A program made the translations under genes and the position numbers. Under the pieces are notes generated by a model, which made no database searches, was not told the origin of the DNA, and saw only the letters and a list, made by a program, of their open reading frames with translations. Below are positions 25,601-34,560 of a DNA stretch of 64,000 nt, piece after piece (positions within the stretch are counted from its first letter, which is position 1; every line of letters starts with the position of its first letter). The stretch comes from Chitinophagaceae bacterium (GTDB lineage Bacteria; Bacteroidota; Bacteroidia; Chitinophagales; Chitinophagaceae), in assembly GCA_019638615.1 (NCBI GenBank), contig JAHBTL010000006.1:124001-188000 (forward strand). Direction: 5' to 3'.

Positions 25601-27714
25601 AGTACTTATCTACTGTCGCGTGTTTAATTTGTTTTATAGCATGTAACAGCAGCGACAATCAAAAGCAAACCGGCATACACTACCCATCCACAACAAAAGA
25701 TACCTCCGTTAAAGACACATACTTCGGAAAAGAGATTGCAGACCCGTACCGGTGGCTGGAAAACGATACCAGTGCAGAAACTTCTGCATGGGTAAAAGTG
25801 GAAAATGATATTACGCAAGGCTACCTTGCAACTATCCCATTTCGTAATGCAATCAAAAACAGGTATAAGTCTCTATACAATTATGAAAAATATTCCTCGC
25901 CTTTCAAAGAGGGTAATTATACTTACTATTTTAAGAATTCAGGGCTTCAGAACCATAATGTTTTATACAGAGAGGCTGAAGGCAAAGAACCTGAAGTTTT
26001 TTTGGATCCCAATGCCTTCTCAAAAGATGGCACTGTAGCGCTTTCAGAAATAAGATTCAGCAAAGACGGCAGCCGGGCCGCCTACAATATTTCTGAAGGT
26101 GGCAGCGACTGGCAAAAGTTGTTAGTAATAGATGCCACAACAAAGCAAATAATAGATGATACCCTTTTGCTAAAGTTTAGTGCAGCCAGTTGGAAAGGAA
26201 ATGAAGGGTTTTATTACAGTACTTATGATACAATAAAAGGAGGTTCCCGGCTTTCGGGTATCACGGAAAATCACAAACTGTATTATCACAAGATAGGCAC
26301 ACCTCAAAGCAGGGATCAACTGGTTTTCGGTTCAGACAATACCCCCCTGCGATATGTATGGGGGTCTGTAAGTGAAGATGAAAAATGGCTTTTTATATCT
26401 GGCTCTACTGAGACCTATGGCAACAACCTGTATATGATAAACCTGGGCATACCCGGTAGTAAACTTATTGCGGTTGTGGCTGATATGAATAACCAGCATG
26501 GAGTTGTTTATTCAGATGACAGTTTTTTATATATTCTTACAGACAAAGATGCGCCTACAGGAAAGCTTATAAGAACTCCTGTAATCAATCCTGCTATAGA
26601 AAACTGGCAAACAATCATAGCTCCTAAGCCTGAAGTACTGGATGTTAGCGCTGCAGGCGGGTCTCTCTTTTGTAACTATATGAAAGATGCGCTTTCAAGC
26701 GTGAGTCAGTACGATACGGCCGGTAAAATGATAAGAGAAATTGCTTTACCCGGCAAAGGCACTGCATATGGATTCTCGGGAAAGAAAACAGAAAAAGAGA
26801 CTTATTACAATTTTACTTCGTACATACATCCTTCTACTATCTTCAGGGTTGATATAGAAACAGGTAAAAGCAGTATCTACAAAAAACCCGGGGTTCAGTT
26901 TAATTCCGGCGATTATGAATCTAACCAGGTGTTTTATACATCAAAAGACGGAACAAAGATCCCGATGATGATTACTTACAAGAAAGGGCTAAAGTTAAAT
27001 GGAAAAAACCCATGCCTTTTATATGGGTACGGAGGGTTTGGCGCCAGCATTACACCCTATTTTAGTACTTCTCAAATTATATTACTGGAAAATGGGGGAG
27101 TGTATGCTGTTGCAAACCTGAGAGGTGGAGGCGAATATGGTAAGGAGTGGCATGATCAGGGAATCAAAACAAAAAAACAAAATGTATTTGATGACTTTAT
27201 TGCTGCTGCGCAATACCTCGTAGATAATAAATATACATCACGGAATATGCTGGCTATAGAAGGAGGCAGTAACGGGGGGCTTTTGGTGGGCGCCTGTATT
27301 ACACAGCAGCCGGATATGTGCCGCGTGGCTATTGCTGATGTAGGCGTTCTGGATATGTTGCGGTACCATAAATTTACGGCCGGAGCCGGTTGGGCATATG
27401 ACTATGGCACCTCCCAGGACAGCAAAGAAATGTTTGAATACCTTTTAGGATATTCACCCTTACACAATGTGAGGGATACAGGTTACCCTGCTACACTTAT
27501 TAGCACAGCCGACCATGACGACAGGGTAGTCCCGGCGCACTCGTTCAAGTTCGCAGCTACATTACAGGAAAAAAACAAAAGCGATAACCCTGTACTCATC
27601 CGTATTCAAACAAATGCAGGGCATGGTAGCGTAAATACTGAGCAGATTATAGAATATGTAACAGACAAGTGGAGCTTTATGTTTTATAATATGGGGATAA
27701 AACCCGGGTACTAA
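25597..27714 (+). CDS. Prolyl oligopeptidase family serine peptidase (S9A), lipoprotein
   Basis: A 705-residue protein with a lipoprotein signal (CLICFIACNSSDN). The N-terminal S9 propeller domain includes DPYRWLENDTSAE near residue 49. The hydrolase domain has the catalytic serine in EGGSNGGLL (Ser558), aspartate in DHDDRVVP (Asp641) and histidine in AGHGS (His676). GYGGFGASITPYF and NLRGGGEYG are further family marks. It cuts short peptides after proline, probably in the periplasm. It is an odd member of a glycan locus, and is flanked on both sides by copies of a RAYT left end. Confidence 0.95.
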   Translation: MKYLSTVACLICFIACNSSDNQKQTGIHYPSTTKDTSVKDTYFGKEIADPYRWLENDTSAETSAWVKVENDITQGYLATIPFRNAIKNRYKSLYNYEKYSSPFKEGNYTYYFKNSGLQNHNVLYREAEGKEPEVFLDPNAFSKDGTVALSEIRFSKDGSRAAYNISEGGSDWQKLLVIDATTKQIIDDTLLLKFSAASWKGNEGFYYSTYDTIKGGSRLSGITENHKLYYHKIGTPQSRDQLVFGSDNTPLRYVWGSVSEDEKWLFISGSTETYGNNLYMINLGIPGSKLIAVVADMNNQHGVVYSDDSFLYILTDKDAPTGKLIRTPVINPAIENWQTIIAPKPEVLDVSAAGGSLFCNYMKDALSSVSQYDTAGKMIREIALPGKGTAYGFSGKKTEKETYYNFTSYIHPSTIFRVDIETGKSSIYKKPGVQFNSGDYESNQVFYTSKDGTKIPMMITYKKGLKLNGKNPCLLYGYGGFGASITPYFSTSQIILLENGGVYAVANLRGGGEYGKEWHDQGIKTKKQNVFDDFIAAAQYLVDNKYTSRNMLAIEGGSNGGLLVGACITQQPDMCRVAIADVGVLDMLRYHKFTAGAGWAYDYGTSQDSKEMFEYLLGYSPLHNVRDTGYPATLISTADHDDRVVPAHSFKFAATLQEKNKSDNPVLIRIQTNAGHGSVNTEQIIEYVTDKWSFMFYNMGIKPGY

Positions 27715-27835
27715 TAGTTTGTTAACGGTATTAGTTGGCCAAACTTTGCTGTGTGAAGCGTCTTCGCCTCACACGCATATTCTGTCGCCGGAGGCGACGT
27801 AACCAGTATTATTTATAACCTGTAAATACACTTTT

Positions 27836-28393
27836 ATAAACTATGAATTCACCGGCGGATATAAGATCCGTGATCAATTTGGACTTTTCTTTATGACCTT
27901 TACTGTGGTAGACTGGATTGATCTTTTCAGCAGAAAGCTTTATAAAGACATCCTGATAAAAAACATGGAGTATTGCAGAATACATAAAGGACTTTCTGTT
28001 GGAGCATATGTAATAATGACAAACCATATGCATGTAATATGGCAGTCAAAATCTGGTAAATTGAGTGATACGCTTAGAGATTACAAATCTTTTTGCACAA
28101 AAGAGCTGATTGAAGCAATAGAACACAACCCGGAGAGCAGGAAAGATTGGTTATTGAGAGCATTTGCATTTCATGCAAAGGGCACTAATCAAAATAAGGA
28201 TTACAAGATATGGGTAAGCGGTAATCATCCCGAACAGATTTTTACGGAGGATTTTATGAGGACGAAGCTTGACTATATTCATAATAACCCGGTAAGAGCG
28301 GGTTTGGTGGAAAAGCCGGAAGATTATCTGTATTCGTCTGCATCGAATTATATACTTGGGAAAGGAATAATGGAGATAGATTATTTATTTTAA
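27836..28393 (+). CDS. REP-associated tyrosine transposase (Y1_Tnp), start codon altered
   Basis: The family's N-terminus (NYEFTGGYKIRDQFGLFF) is readable from 27836, but its first codon is ATA, while the deleted copy has ATG there. The first ATG in frame is 27893, giving 166 residues that lack the first 19. The Y1 domain is otherwise present: TNHMHVIW with the metal-binding HxH pair, YIHNNPVRAGLV, and PEDYLYSSASNYI with a candidate catalytic tyrosine region. RAYT proteins cut and join at REP hairpins. Loss of ATG may weaken or abolish expression; ATA is a very poor start in known bacteria. Confidence 0.8.
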   Translation: MNYEFTGGYKIRDQFGLFFMTFTVVDWIDLFSRKLYKDILIKNMEYCRIHKGLSVGAYVIMTNHMHVIWQSKSGKLSDTLRDYKSFCTKELIEAIEHNPESRKDWLLRAFAFHAKGTNQNKDYKIWVSGNHPEQIFTEDFMRTKLDYIHNNPVRAGLVEKPEDYLYSSASNYILGKGIMEIDYLF

Positions 28394-28404
28394 AATGAGT
28401 TTAA

Positions 28405-28513
28405 GTCGCCAGAGGCGACAGGACAACTGTGCGTGGCGAGGACGCCACGCACAGCAGCCTCCGCTGCATGAGGCGAAGACGCCTCATGCATTTCTCCTGT
28501 CGCCTCTGGCGAC
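28405..28513 (+). repeat. Compound REP palindrome with nested hairpins
   Basis: A 19-bp perfect inverted repeat (GTCGCCAGAGGCGACAGGA at 28405-28423 and its complement at 28495-28513) encloses two perfect 10-bp hairpins. These are GTGCGTGGCG-AGGA-CGCCACGCAC (28429-28452) and GCATGAGGCG-AAGA-CGCCTCATGC (28466-28489). Each outer arm is itself a GTCGCC/GGCGAC hairpin. The whole block ends 14 bases before the ATG of the GH43-like gene, so it also forms part of that gene's leader. Confidence 0.8.
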
Positions 28514-28527
28514 AAAAACATAATAAT

Positions 28528-30264
28528 ATGAAACGATTAATTTTTACAATGCTGTTGCTGCTTGTTATACAAGCTTCATTTACCCAGCAACGCACCTATT
28601 GCAATCCAATCAATATTGATTATGGCTACACGCCCATTCCAAACTTCAGCGAATGGGGCAGGCACAGGGCAACGGCCGACCCCGTGATTGTAAATTACAA
28701 AGGGGATTATTACCTGTTCAGCACCAACCAGTGGGGTTATTGGTGGAGCAGTGATATGCTCAACTGGACATTCATCAGCAAAAAATTTTTGCGCCCCTGG
28801 AATGGTGGCGTGTACGATGAATTATGTGCTCCTGCCGTAGGTATTATCGGAGATACGATGCTGGTTTTTGGATCTACCTATACATCAACATTTACGATAT
28901 GGATGAGCACCAATCCCAAAGCAAGCGAGTGGAAACCCCTGGTAGATTCATTTTCATTAGGCGGTTGGGATCCATCCTTTTTTACAGATGATGACGGTAA
29001 GTTTTATATGTATAACGGCAGCAGCAATAAATTCCCGATGTATGGCATAGAATTAAACCGGCAAACAATGGCGCCCATCGGCTATAGAAAAGAAATGTAT
29101 CTGCTGGAGCCCTGGCGTTATGGCTGGCAACGTTTTGGCGAGTATATGGACAATACCTTTCTCGACCCTTTTATCGAGGGCTCACACATGACGAAGCATA
29201 ACGGTAAATACTACCTGCAATACGGAGCACCGGGTACCGAGTTCAGCGGATATGCGGATGGCGTTATTGTAGGGGATCATCCGCTGGGACCATTTACGCC
29301 CCAGTCGGATCCTTTAAGCTTTAAGCTGGGTGGTTTTGTAAGGGGGGCTGGCCATGGAGCCACATTTGAAGATAACAACAGAAAATTCTGGCATGTAAGC
29401 ACTGTTGTGCTTTCAGTAAAAAATAATTTTGAAAGAAGGCTGGGTATTTGGCCAACCGGCTTTGATAAAGATGGGGTGATGTGGTGTAACACAGCCTTTG
29501 GCGATTATCCCACCTATTTGCCGGGAGCTGAAAATGCCGGGGACTTTACCGGTTGGATGCTGCTGAATTACAAAACGCCTGTGCAGGTTTCGTCTACCCT
29601 TGGGGGTTACCATGCCAATAACGCGGTAGATGAAGTAATGAAGACCTATTGGAGCGCAGCAACAGGAGCTAAAGGCGAATGGATACAATCAGATCTGGGG
29701 AAGATATCAACCGTAAACGCAGTGCAGATCAATTACGCCGACCAGGATGTAGCAGATGACCGGTTGGGTAAACGAACAGACCAGTTCCATCAATACAAAT
29801 TGTATTATTCAGCAGATGGAAAAAAGTGGAAGCTGTTGGCAGATAAAAGCAATAATGCAACGGATGTTCCGCATGATTATATTGAATTATCGCAGCCTGT
29901 GCAGGCAAGGTTTATTAAGCTGGAGAACATTCATATGCCAACAGGAAAGTTTGCCATTAGTGGTTTACGTGTGTTTGGTAATGGCGGCGGCGCCAAGCCC
30001 GATCAGGTAAAGCAGTTCATTGTATTGCGCACGGAGAAGGATAAGCGAAGCGCATATATGAAATGGAGCCCGGTTGATAACGCATACGCATACAATATTT
30101 ACTATGGTACCGATCCGGGCAAATTATACAACTGTATAATGGTACATGATTTGAATGAATATTGGTTTAAAGGTATGGATAGCCAGAAGACTTACTATTA
30201 TACGATTGAAGCCATCAACGAGAATGGAGTATCTGAGAAGTACCCGGTGCTAAAAGCTGAATAA
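28528..30264 (+). CDS. GH43-like secreted glycosidase with F5/8C and FN3-like domains
   Basis: ATG 28528 is chosen; a longer frame from 28429 only translates the REP block. A signal peptide ends near QASFTQQ. The five-bladed propeller of family 43 type covers about residues 20-345: RHRATADPVIVNYKGDYYLFS carries the expected catalytic aspartate, and GWDPSFFTDDDGKFYMYNG and DPFIEGSHMTKHNGKYYL follow. A discoidin (F5/8C) domain (about 345-480, GEWIQSDLGKIS) and a fibronectin III-like tail end the protein. Family 43 enzymes usually act on arabinose, xylose or galactose linkages. The exact subfamily is unclear, and its role in a beta-glucan locus may be removal of side groups. Confidence 0.8.
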   Translation: MKRLIFTMLLLLVIQASFTQQRTYCNPINIDYGYTPIPNFSEWGRHRATADPVIVNYKGDYYLFSTNQWGYWWSSDMLNWTFISKKFLRPWNGGVYDELCAPAVGIIGDTMLVFGSTYTSTFTIWMSTNPKASEWKPLVDSFSLGGWDPSFFTDDDGKFYMYNGSSNKFPMYGIELNRQTMAPIGYRKEMYLLEPWRYGWQRFGEYMDNTFLDPFIEGSHMTKHNGKYYLQYGAPGTEFSGYADGVIVGDHPLGPFTPQSDPLSFKLGGFVRGAGHGATFEDNNRKFWHVSTVVLSVKNNFERRLGIWPTGFDKDGVMWCNTAFGDYPTYLPGAENAGDFTGWMLLNYKTPVQVSSTLGGYHANNAVDEVMKTYWSAATGAKGEWIQSDLGKISTVNAVQINYADQDVADDRLGKRTDQFHQYKLYYSADGKKWKLLADKSNNATDVPHDYIELSQPVQARFIKLENIHMPTGKFAISGLRVFGNGGGAKPDQVKQFIVLRTEKDKRSAYMKWSPVDNAYAYNIYYGTDPGKLYNCIMVHDLNEYWFKGMDSQKTYYYTIEAINENGVSEKYPVLKAE

Positions 30265-30281
30265 TATTTAATTATTTCAAT

Positions 30282-31556
30282 ATGGAGTTGCAGAATGTCA
30301 GCAATAAAGATTTAGAAGCCGCTGCTGCTGATAATCACCGGCAACTGTTTTGTAAAGGAACTATAATGAATGGCGGTGAGGTGTATTCACAGAACGGGCT
30401 TACCTACACTTATATCAATCATGGTTTTGAGTCCAGTGTGGCATTCCCTTTCATGCATGAATCTACGGCGGGCGAACAGTTAGATGAAATGATGGACTAC
30501 TACCGGAAGCATAAAGCGCAAAATGTCGGATGTTGGTCACTTGCTCCACCTCAGCCTGCAGATTTGGGTGTTAAACTGTTAGCAAGGGGTTTTCAGCCCG
30601 GATGGCAGCCTTGCTGGATGGCTTGCGATCTTAAAACGATCAGCACATATAACAATGTACCGGAAGGAGTGGTCATAAAACCGGATAACAATGTTTCTGT
30701 TTCACATATAAAAGATCTTCCCTACAACCAGGAGCAGGGTTATCTGTCTCCGGCTTTATTACAAGCCAATCCCGCGCAGGCACAACGTTTGATCGCTGTT
30801 TCTGACGGTACTATTATAGGGCAGTGTTGCATTTTTTTTACTGTTGGTAAGTATGGAGTTGCAGGCATATACAATGTAGGAGTGGTACCGGTAATGAGAA
30901 ATAAAGGGATTGGTAAAGCTATGGTACTGGCTGCATGTATGCTGGCAAAAGAAAGAGGGTATGAATATGCCACACTCAATGCAAATCACATGGGAAGACC
31001 TGTGTATGAGAAAGCAGGGTTTGTATTTATAAGCTACGGCATTACCTGGTGGTTGATGAGCGAACGCTATTTTACTGACCCTGATGCTGCCGGTACCATT
31101 AAGCTGGCAGAAGCTGTTGGGTGTGGGGATATTGCAACGCTTGACATTTCAGGCGCGCTCTTTTCTTCTGCCAGTCTCAGCAAACCCCTTGCTAATGGGA
31201 TGACACTGATGCAGCTCGCGGTGCAGTGTAGCCAACCGGGCTCAGCGGAGTGGCTGATTGATCACGGCATTTCTTATACGGCTCTTGATGCATGGGATTT
31301 TAAATGGAAAGACAAAGCAATGGATTTGCTTGCCCGAGATCCTGCTGAAGCAAACCGCTTGTACTATAGCTGGAACGGTACGCTTATGCATATAGCTGCT
31401 CAACGGAATGATATAGCGCTTGCACAGGTTGCGCTATCCGCCGGGGTTGATCTGACAATCCGGGATACGGATCACCAGGGTAACGCGCTTGGTTGGGCAA
31501 TTCATTTTAACAGGCCTGAAATAATTAAGCTTATACAGGAAAATAACAGTAATTAA
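30282..31556 (+). CDS. GNAT acetyltransferase fused to ankyrin repeats
   Basis: A 424-residue cytoplasmic protein. Residues of about 125-260 form a GNAT domain: VAGIYNVGVVPVMRNKGIGK holds the acetyl-CoA binding R-x-x-G-I-G loop, followed by ATLNANHMGRPVYEKAGF. The C-terminal third has at least two ankyrin-like units (NGMTLMQLAVQCSQPGSAEW, GTLMHIAAQRNDIALAQVAL). The N-terminal 120 residues are probably a second, degenerate GNAT half. Substrate is unknown. It lies 17 bases after the GH43-like gene and 28 before an SGNH hydrolase gene, so it is probably co-transcribed. Confidence 0.83.
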   Translation: MELQNVSNKDLEAAAADNHRQLFCKGTIMNGGEVYSQNGLTYTYINHGFESSVAFPFMHESTAGEQLDEMMDYYRKHKAQNVGCWSLAPPQPADLGVKLLARGFQPGWQPCWMACDLKTISTYNNVPEGVVIKPDNNVSVSHIKDLPYNQEQGYLSPALLQANPAQAQRLIAVSDGTIIGQCCIFFTVGKYGVAGIYNVGVVPVMRNKGIGKAMVLAACMLAKERGYEYATLNANHMGRPVYEKAGFVFISYGITWWLMSERYFTDPDAAGTIKLAEAVGCGDIATLDISGALFSSASLSKPLANGMTLMQLAVQCSQPGSAEWLIDHGISYTALDAWDFKWKDKAMDLLARDPAEANRLYYSWNGTLMHIAAQRNDIALAQVALSAGVDLTIRDTDHQGNALGWAIHFNRPEIIKLIQENNSN

Positions 31557-31584
31557 AAACCTATCACCATTAAAACAGGATATA

Positions 31585-32247
31585 ATGAAAAAACTATTTC
31601 TTCTTCTTTTTGTATCAGGATTGGCAACTATACTGCAGGCACAAACAGAAGAACCGCCTTTTTACAGTGATATTCAAAATTTTAAAAAGCAGGACAGTAT
31701 TTCGTTTCCCCCTAAAAAAGCAATACTTTTTATCGGCAGCTCCTCGTTCACAATGTGGAGAGATGTACAGGATTATTTTCCGGGCTATACAATTATTAAC
31801 AGGGGGTTTGGCGGTTCCACATTGCCTGATCTTATCCGTTATGTAGATGATATTGTAGTGCCGTATAAGCCCGGGCAGGTTGTGATATACTGTGGCGAAA
31901 ACGATATTGCTTCTTCTGATACAATCACCGCGGAAACAGTGGCGCAAAGATTTGAAACGCTGTTTGAAGCTATCAGGCGGGCATACCCTAAGATGCCGGT
32001 TGCTTTTATATCTATGAAGCCAAGCCCCAGCAGGGAACAGTTTTTGCCAAAAATGCAATCCGCCAACCGGCAGATCAAAGACTATATTGCCACACAAAAA
32101 AAGGCAGCTTACATAGATATATATCCTTACATGATGCATGAAAACGGTAGTCCCAGAAAGGCTTTGTTTCTGGAAGATATGCTGCACATGAACAAAAGCG
32201 GCTATGCCATCTGGCAATATGCAATATTACCTTACCTGAAAAAATAG
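31585..32247 (+). CDS. SGNH/GDSL hydrolase, secreted
   Basis: A signal peptide (LLLFVSGLATILQAQ) precedes a 200-residue SGNH domain. The four blocks are visible: ILFIGSSSFTMW with the catalytic serine, INRGFGGST with the oxyanion glycine, YCGENDIAS with the asparagine, and EDMLHMNKSGY with the aspartate-histidine pair. Family members are esterases that remove acetyl or other acyl groups from sugars and lipids. In this locus deacetylation of the imported glycan is plausible. It lies 25 bases before the GH3 gene. Confidence 0.92.
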   Translation: MKKLFLLLFVSGLATILQAQTEEPPFYSDIQNFKKQDSISFPPKKAILFIGSSSFTMWRDVQDYFPGYTIINRGFGGSTLPDLIRYVDDIVVPYKPGQVVIYCGENDIASSDTITAETVAQRFETLFEAIRRAYPKMPVAFISMKPSPSREQFLPKMQSANRQIKDYIATQKKAAYIDIYPYMMHENGSPRKALFLEDMLHMNKSGYAIWQYAILPYLKK

Positions 32248-32272
32248 ATGTACAACACTAATACTTCGTTAT

Positions 32273-34552
32273 ATGAAAAGAATACTAGCCATACTGTTGC
32301 TGCTGTACATAGTTGTTCCTGTTACAGCGCAAAAGGCCTCTGATGCCAAAATGAATGCCTTTATCAGCAGCTTAATGCAGAAAATGACGGTTGATGAAAA
32401 GATCGGGCAATTGAATTTACTTACCGGCGGAGAGGCAACAACCGGTTCCGTAGTCAGTTCAGGTGTGGAAGCCAAAATAAAGAACGGACAGGTAGGCGGA
32501 ATATTCAGCATGTCCACACCTGCGCGTATACGTAAGGCGCAGGAAATAGCGGTTACGCAAACCCGTTTAAAGATCCCGATCATTTTTGGGATGGATGTGA
32601 TACATGGTTACAGAACCATGTTCCCCATTCCCCTGGGTTTGTCCTGTACCTGGGATATGAAGCTGATTGAACGTACTGCAAGAATTGCCGCAACAGAAGC
32701 AAGCGCTGATGGGCTGAACTGGACATTTTCACCCATGGTGGATATAGCCCGCGACCCGCGCTGGGGGCGTGTATCGGAAGGCAATGGCGAGGATCCTTAC
32801 CTTGGTTCGCAGATTGCAAAAGCAATGGTAAAAGGCTACCAGGGCGATGATCTTTCAAAGAACAATACCATTATGGCATGTGTGAAACACTTTGCATTAT
32901 ATGGTGCAGGTGAAGCAGGACGCGATTATAATACTGTTGATATGAGCCGTGTGAGAATGTACAATGAATACCTGCCTCCTTACAAAGCAGCAGTGGATGC
33001 GGGAGTTGGCACGGTGATGACTTCATTCAATGAAATTGATGGTATACCTGCAACTGCTAATAAATGGTTGTTTACAGATTTATTGCGTAAACAATGGAGT
33101 TTTAAAGGAATGGTTGTTACCGATTATACTGCCGTGAATGAAATGATAGATCACGGCATGGGAGACCTGCAGCAGGTATCTGCGTTGGCATTGAAGGCAG
33201 GTGTTGATATGGACATGGTGGGAGAGGGATTTCTTACTACTTTAAAAAAATCACTGCAACATGGGAAGATCACCCAAAAAGAAATAGATGATGCCTGCCG
33301 GAGGGTGCTGGAAGCGAAATATGCATTGGGCTTGTTTGATGATCCTTACCGTTACTGCAATGAAGAAAGGGCAGGAAAAGAAATATACAGTGAAGCCAAC
33401 CGGAAGGAAGCAAGATCCATTTCAGCAGAAAGCTTTGTGTTGCTTAAAAATGCCAACAATGTGCTGCCCATAAAAAGATCAGGCACCATTGCATTGGTCG
33501 GGCCTCTGGCAGACAACCGGTCAAACATGCCGGGCACCTGGAGTGTATCTGCCGATTTTACAAAACCCATATCTGTGCTGGAAGGATTGAAGCAGGTGGC
33601 GGGCAACAATGCAAAAATAGTATACGCCAAAGGTTCTAATCTTACTGAAGACAGCTTGCTTGAACAACGGTCTACCATGTTTGGTAAAACATTGGGCAGG
33701 GATAACCGTAGTGATGAAACATTGCTGAAAGAAGCGCTGGATGTAGCTGCACAATCTGACGTAATTGTGGCGGCATTGGGAGAAGCGGCGGAAATGAGTG
33801 GCGAAAGCGCCAGTAGAACGGATATTGGCATTCCGGATGTACAAAGAAAATTACTGGAAGCTTTGTTAAAAACAGGCAAACCGGTTGTATTGGTATTATT
33901 TGCCGGCAGGCCGATGACACTGGTTTGGGAACAACAGCATGTTCCTGCTATACTCAATGTTTGGTTCCCCGGCTCTGAAGCAGGCACTGCTATAGCAGAT
34001 GTATTGTTCGGTGATGTAAATCCTTCCGGTAAATTATCCGCTACCTTTCCTCAGAACGTAGGACAGATACCTTTATACTATAATCATAAAAACACCGGAC
34101 GCCCATTAGCTGATGGTCAATGGTTTCAGAAATTCCGTTCTAATTATCTTGATGTATCAAACGATCCGTTGTATCCCTTTGGATTTGGGCTGAGCTATAC
34201 AACTTTCAGCTACAGCAATATTATATTGAGCAAAGCTTCCTTCAAACCCGGAGAGAAAATTACAGCTTCTGTAACGGTAACCAATACCGGGAATATAACC
34301 GGTAAGGAAGTGGTACAATTGTACATTCGTGATATGGTGGGCAGTATTGCACGTCCTGTAAAAGAGTTAAAAGGGTTTCAGAAGATTGAATTGAAAGCAG
34401 GGGAATCAAAAACAGTTTCATTCACCATTACAACCGAAGACCTGAAGTTTTATAACAGTGATTTAAAGTTTGTGGCTGAGCCGGGGGATTTTAAAATGTT
34501 TATAGGTACGAACAGCCGGGATGTAAAAGAAGCAGGTTTTAAATTGTTATAG
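32273..34552 (+). CDS. bglX: GH3 beta-glucosidase (BglX type), periplasmic
   Basis: A 759-residue enzyme with a signal peptide ending near VPVTAQ. The TIM-barrel domain contains FGMDVIHGYRTMFPIPLG and FSPMVDIARDPRWGRVSEG, and the nucleophile Asp284 lies in GMVVTDYTAVNE. The second domain has LVGPLADNRSNMPGTW and LGEAAEMSGES, where the acid/base glutamate is expected. A fibronectin III-like domain (FKPGEKITASVTVTNTG) ends it. It releases glucose from beta-linked oligosaccharides. A characterised Bacteroides relative acts on beta-1,2-gluco-oligosaccharides, which would complete the pathway begun by the two GH144-type enzymes; linkage preference here is inferred from context. Confidence 0.95.
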   Translation: MKRILAILLLLYIVVPVTAQKASDAKMNAFISSLMQKMTVDEKIGQLNLLTGGEATTGSVVSSGVEAKIKNGQVGGIFSMSTPARIRKAQEIAVTQTRLKIPIIFGMDVIHGYRTMFPIPLGLSCTWDMKLIERTARIAATEASADGLNWTFSPMVDIARDPRWGRVSEGNGEDPYLGSQIAKAMVKGYQGDDLSKNNTIMACVKHFALYGAGEAGRDYNTVDMSRVRMYNEYLPPYKAAVDAGVGTVMTSFNEIDGIPATANKWLFTDLLRKQWSFKGMVVTDYTAVNEMIDHGMGDLQQVSALALKAGVDMDMVGEGFLTTLKKSLQHGKITQKEIDDACRRVLEAKYALGLFDDPYRYCNEERAGKEIYSEANRKEARSISAESFVLLKNANNVLPIKRSGTIALVGPLADNRSNMPGTWSVSADFTKPISVLEGLKQVAGNNAKIVYAKGSNLTEDSLLEQRSTMFGKTLGRDNRSDETLLKEALDVAAQSDVIVAALGEAAEMSGESASRTDIGIPDVQRKLLEALLKTGKPVVLVLFAGRPMTLVWEQQHVPAILNVWFPGSEAGTAIADVLFGDVNPSGKLSATFPQNVGQIPLYYNHKNTGRPLADGQWFQKFRSNYLDVSNDPLYPFGFGLSYTTFSYSNIILSKASFKPGEKITASVTVTNTGNITGKEVVQLYIRDMVGSIARPVKELKGFQKIELKAGESKTVSFTITTEDLKFYNSDLKFVAEPGDFKMFIGTNSRDVKEAGFKLL

Positions 34553-34560
34553 TATAGCCA

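Larger units (their letters stand above)
27749..28513 (+). mobile_element. RAYT (REP-associated tyrosine transposase) element
   Basis: The element consists of a transposase gene bordered by REP-like hairpins. On the left are GTGTGAAGCG-TCTT-CGCCTCACAC (27751-27774) and GTCGCC-GGA-GGCGAC (27784-27798). On the right is a compound palindrome (28405-28513). The left 148 bases are repeated at 25341-25490. Elements of this type are related to IS200/IS605 and use single-stranded hairpins as substrates. Exact ends cannot be set without comparing an empty site. Confidence 0.72.

Noticed and set aside
28429-28527. 33-codon N-terminal extension of the GH43-like gene
   Set aside because: It only translates REP hairpins; a proper signal peptide begins at ATG 28528.
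31615-32217. 200-codon minus-strand frame opposite the SGNH hydrolase gene
   Set aside because: The plus-strand gene has all four catalytic blocks; the antisense frame shows no domain, signal or start context.
33352-33987. 211-codon minus-strand frame opposite the GH3 gene
   Set aside because: Serine-, alanine- and leucine-rich shadow of a conserved gene; no family pattern.
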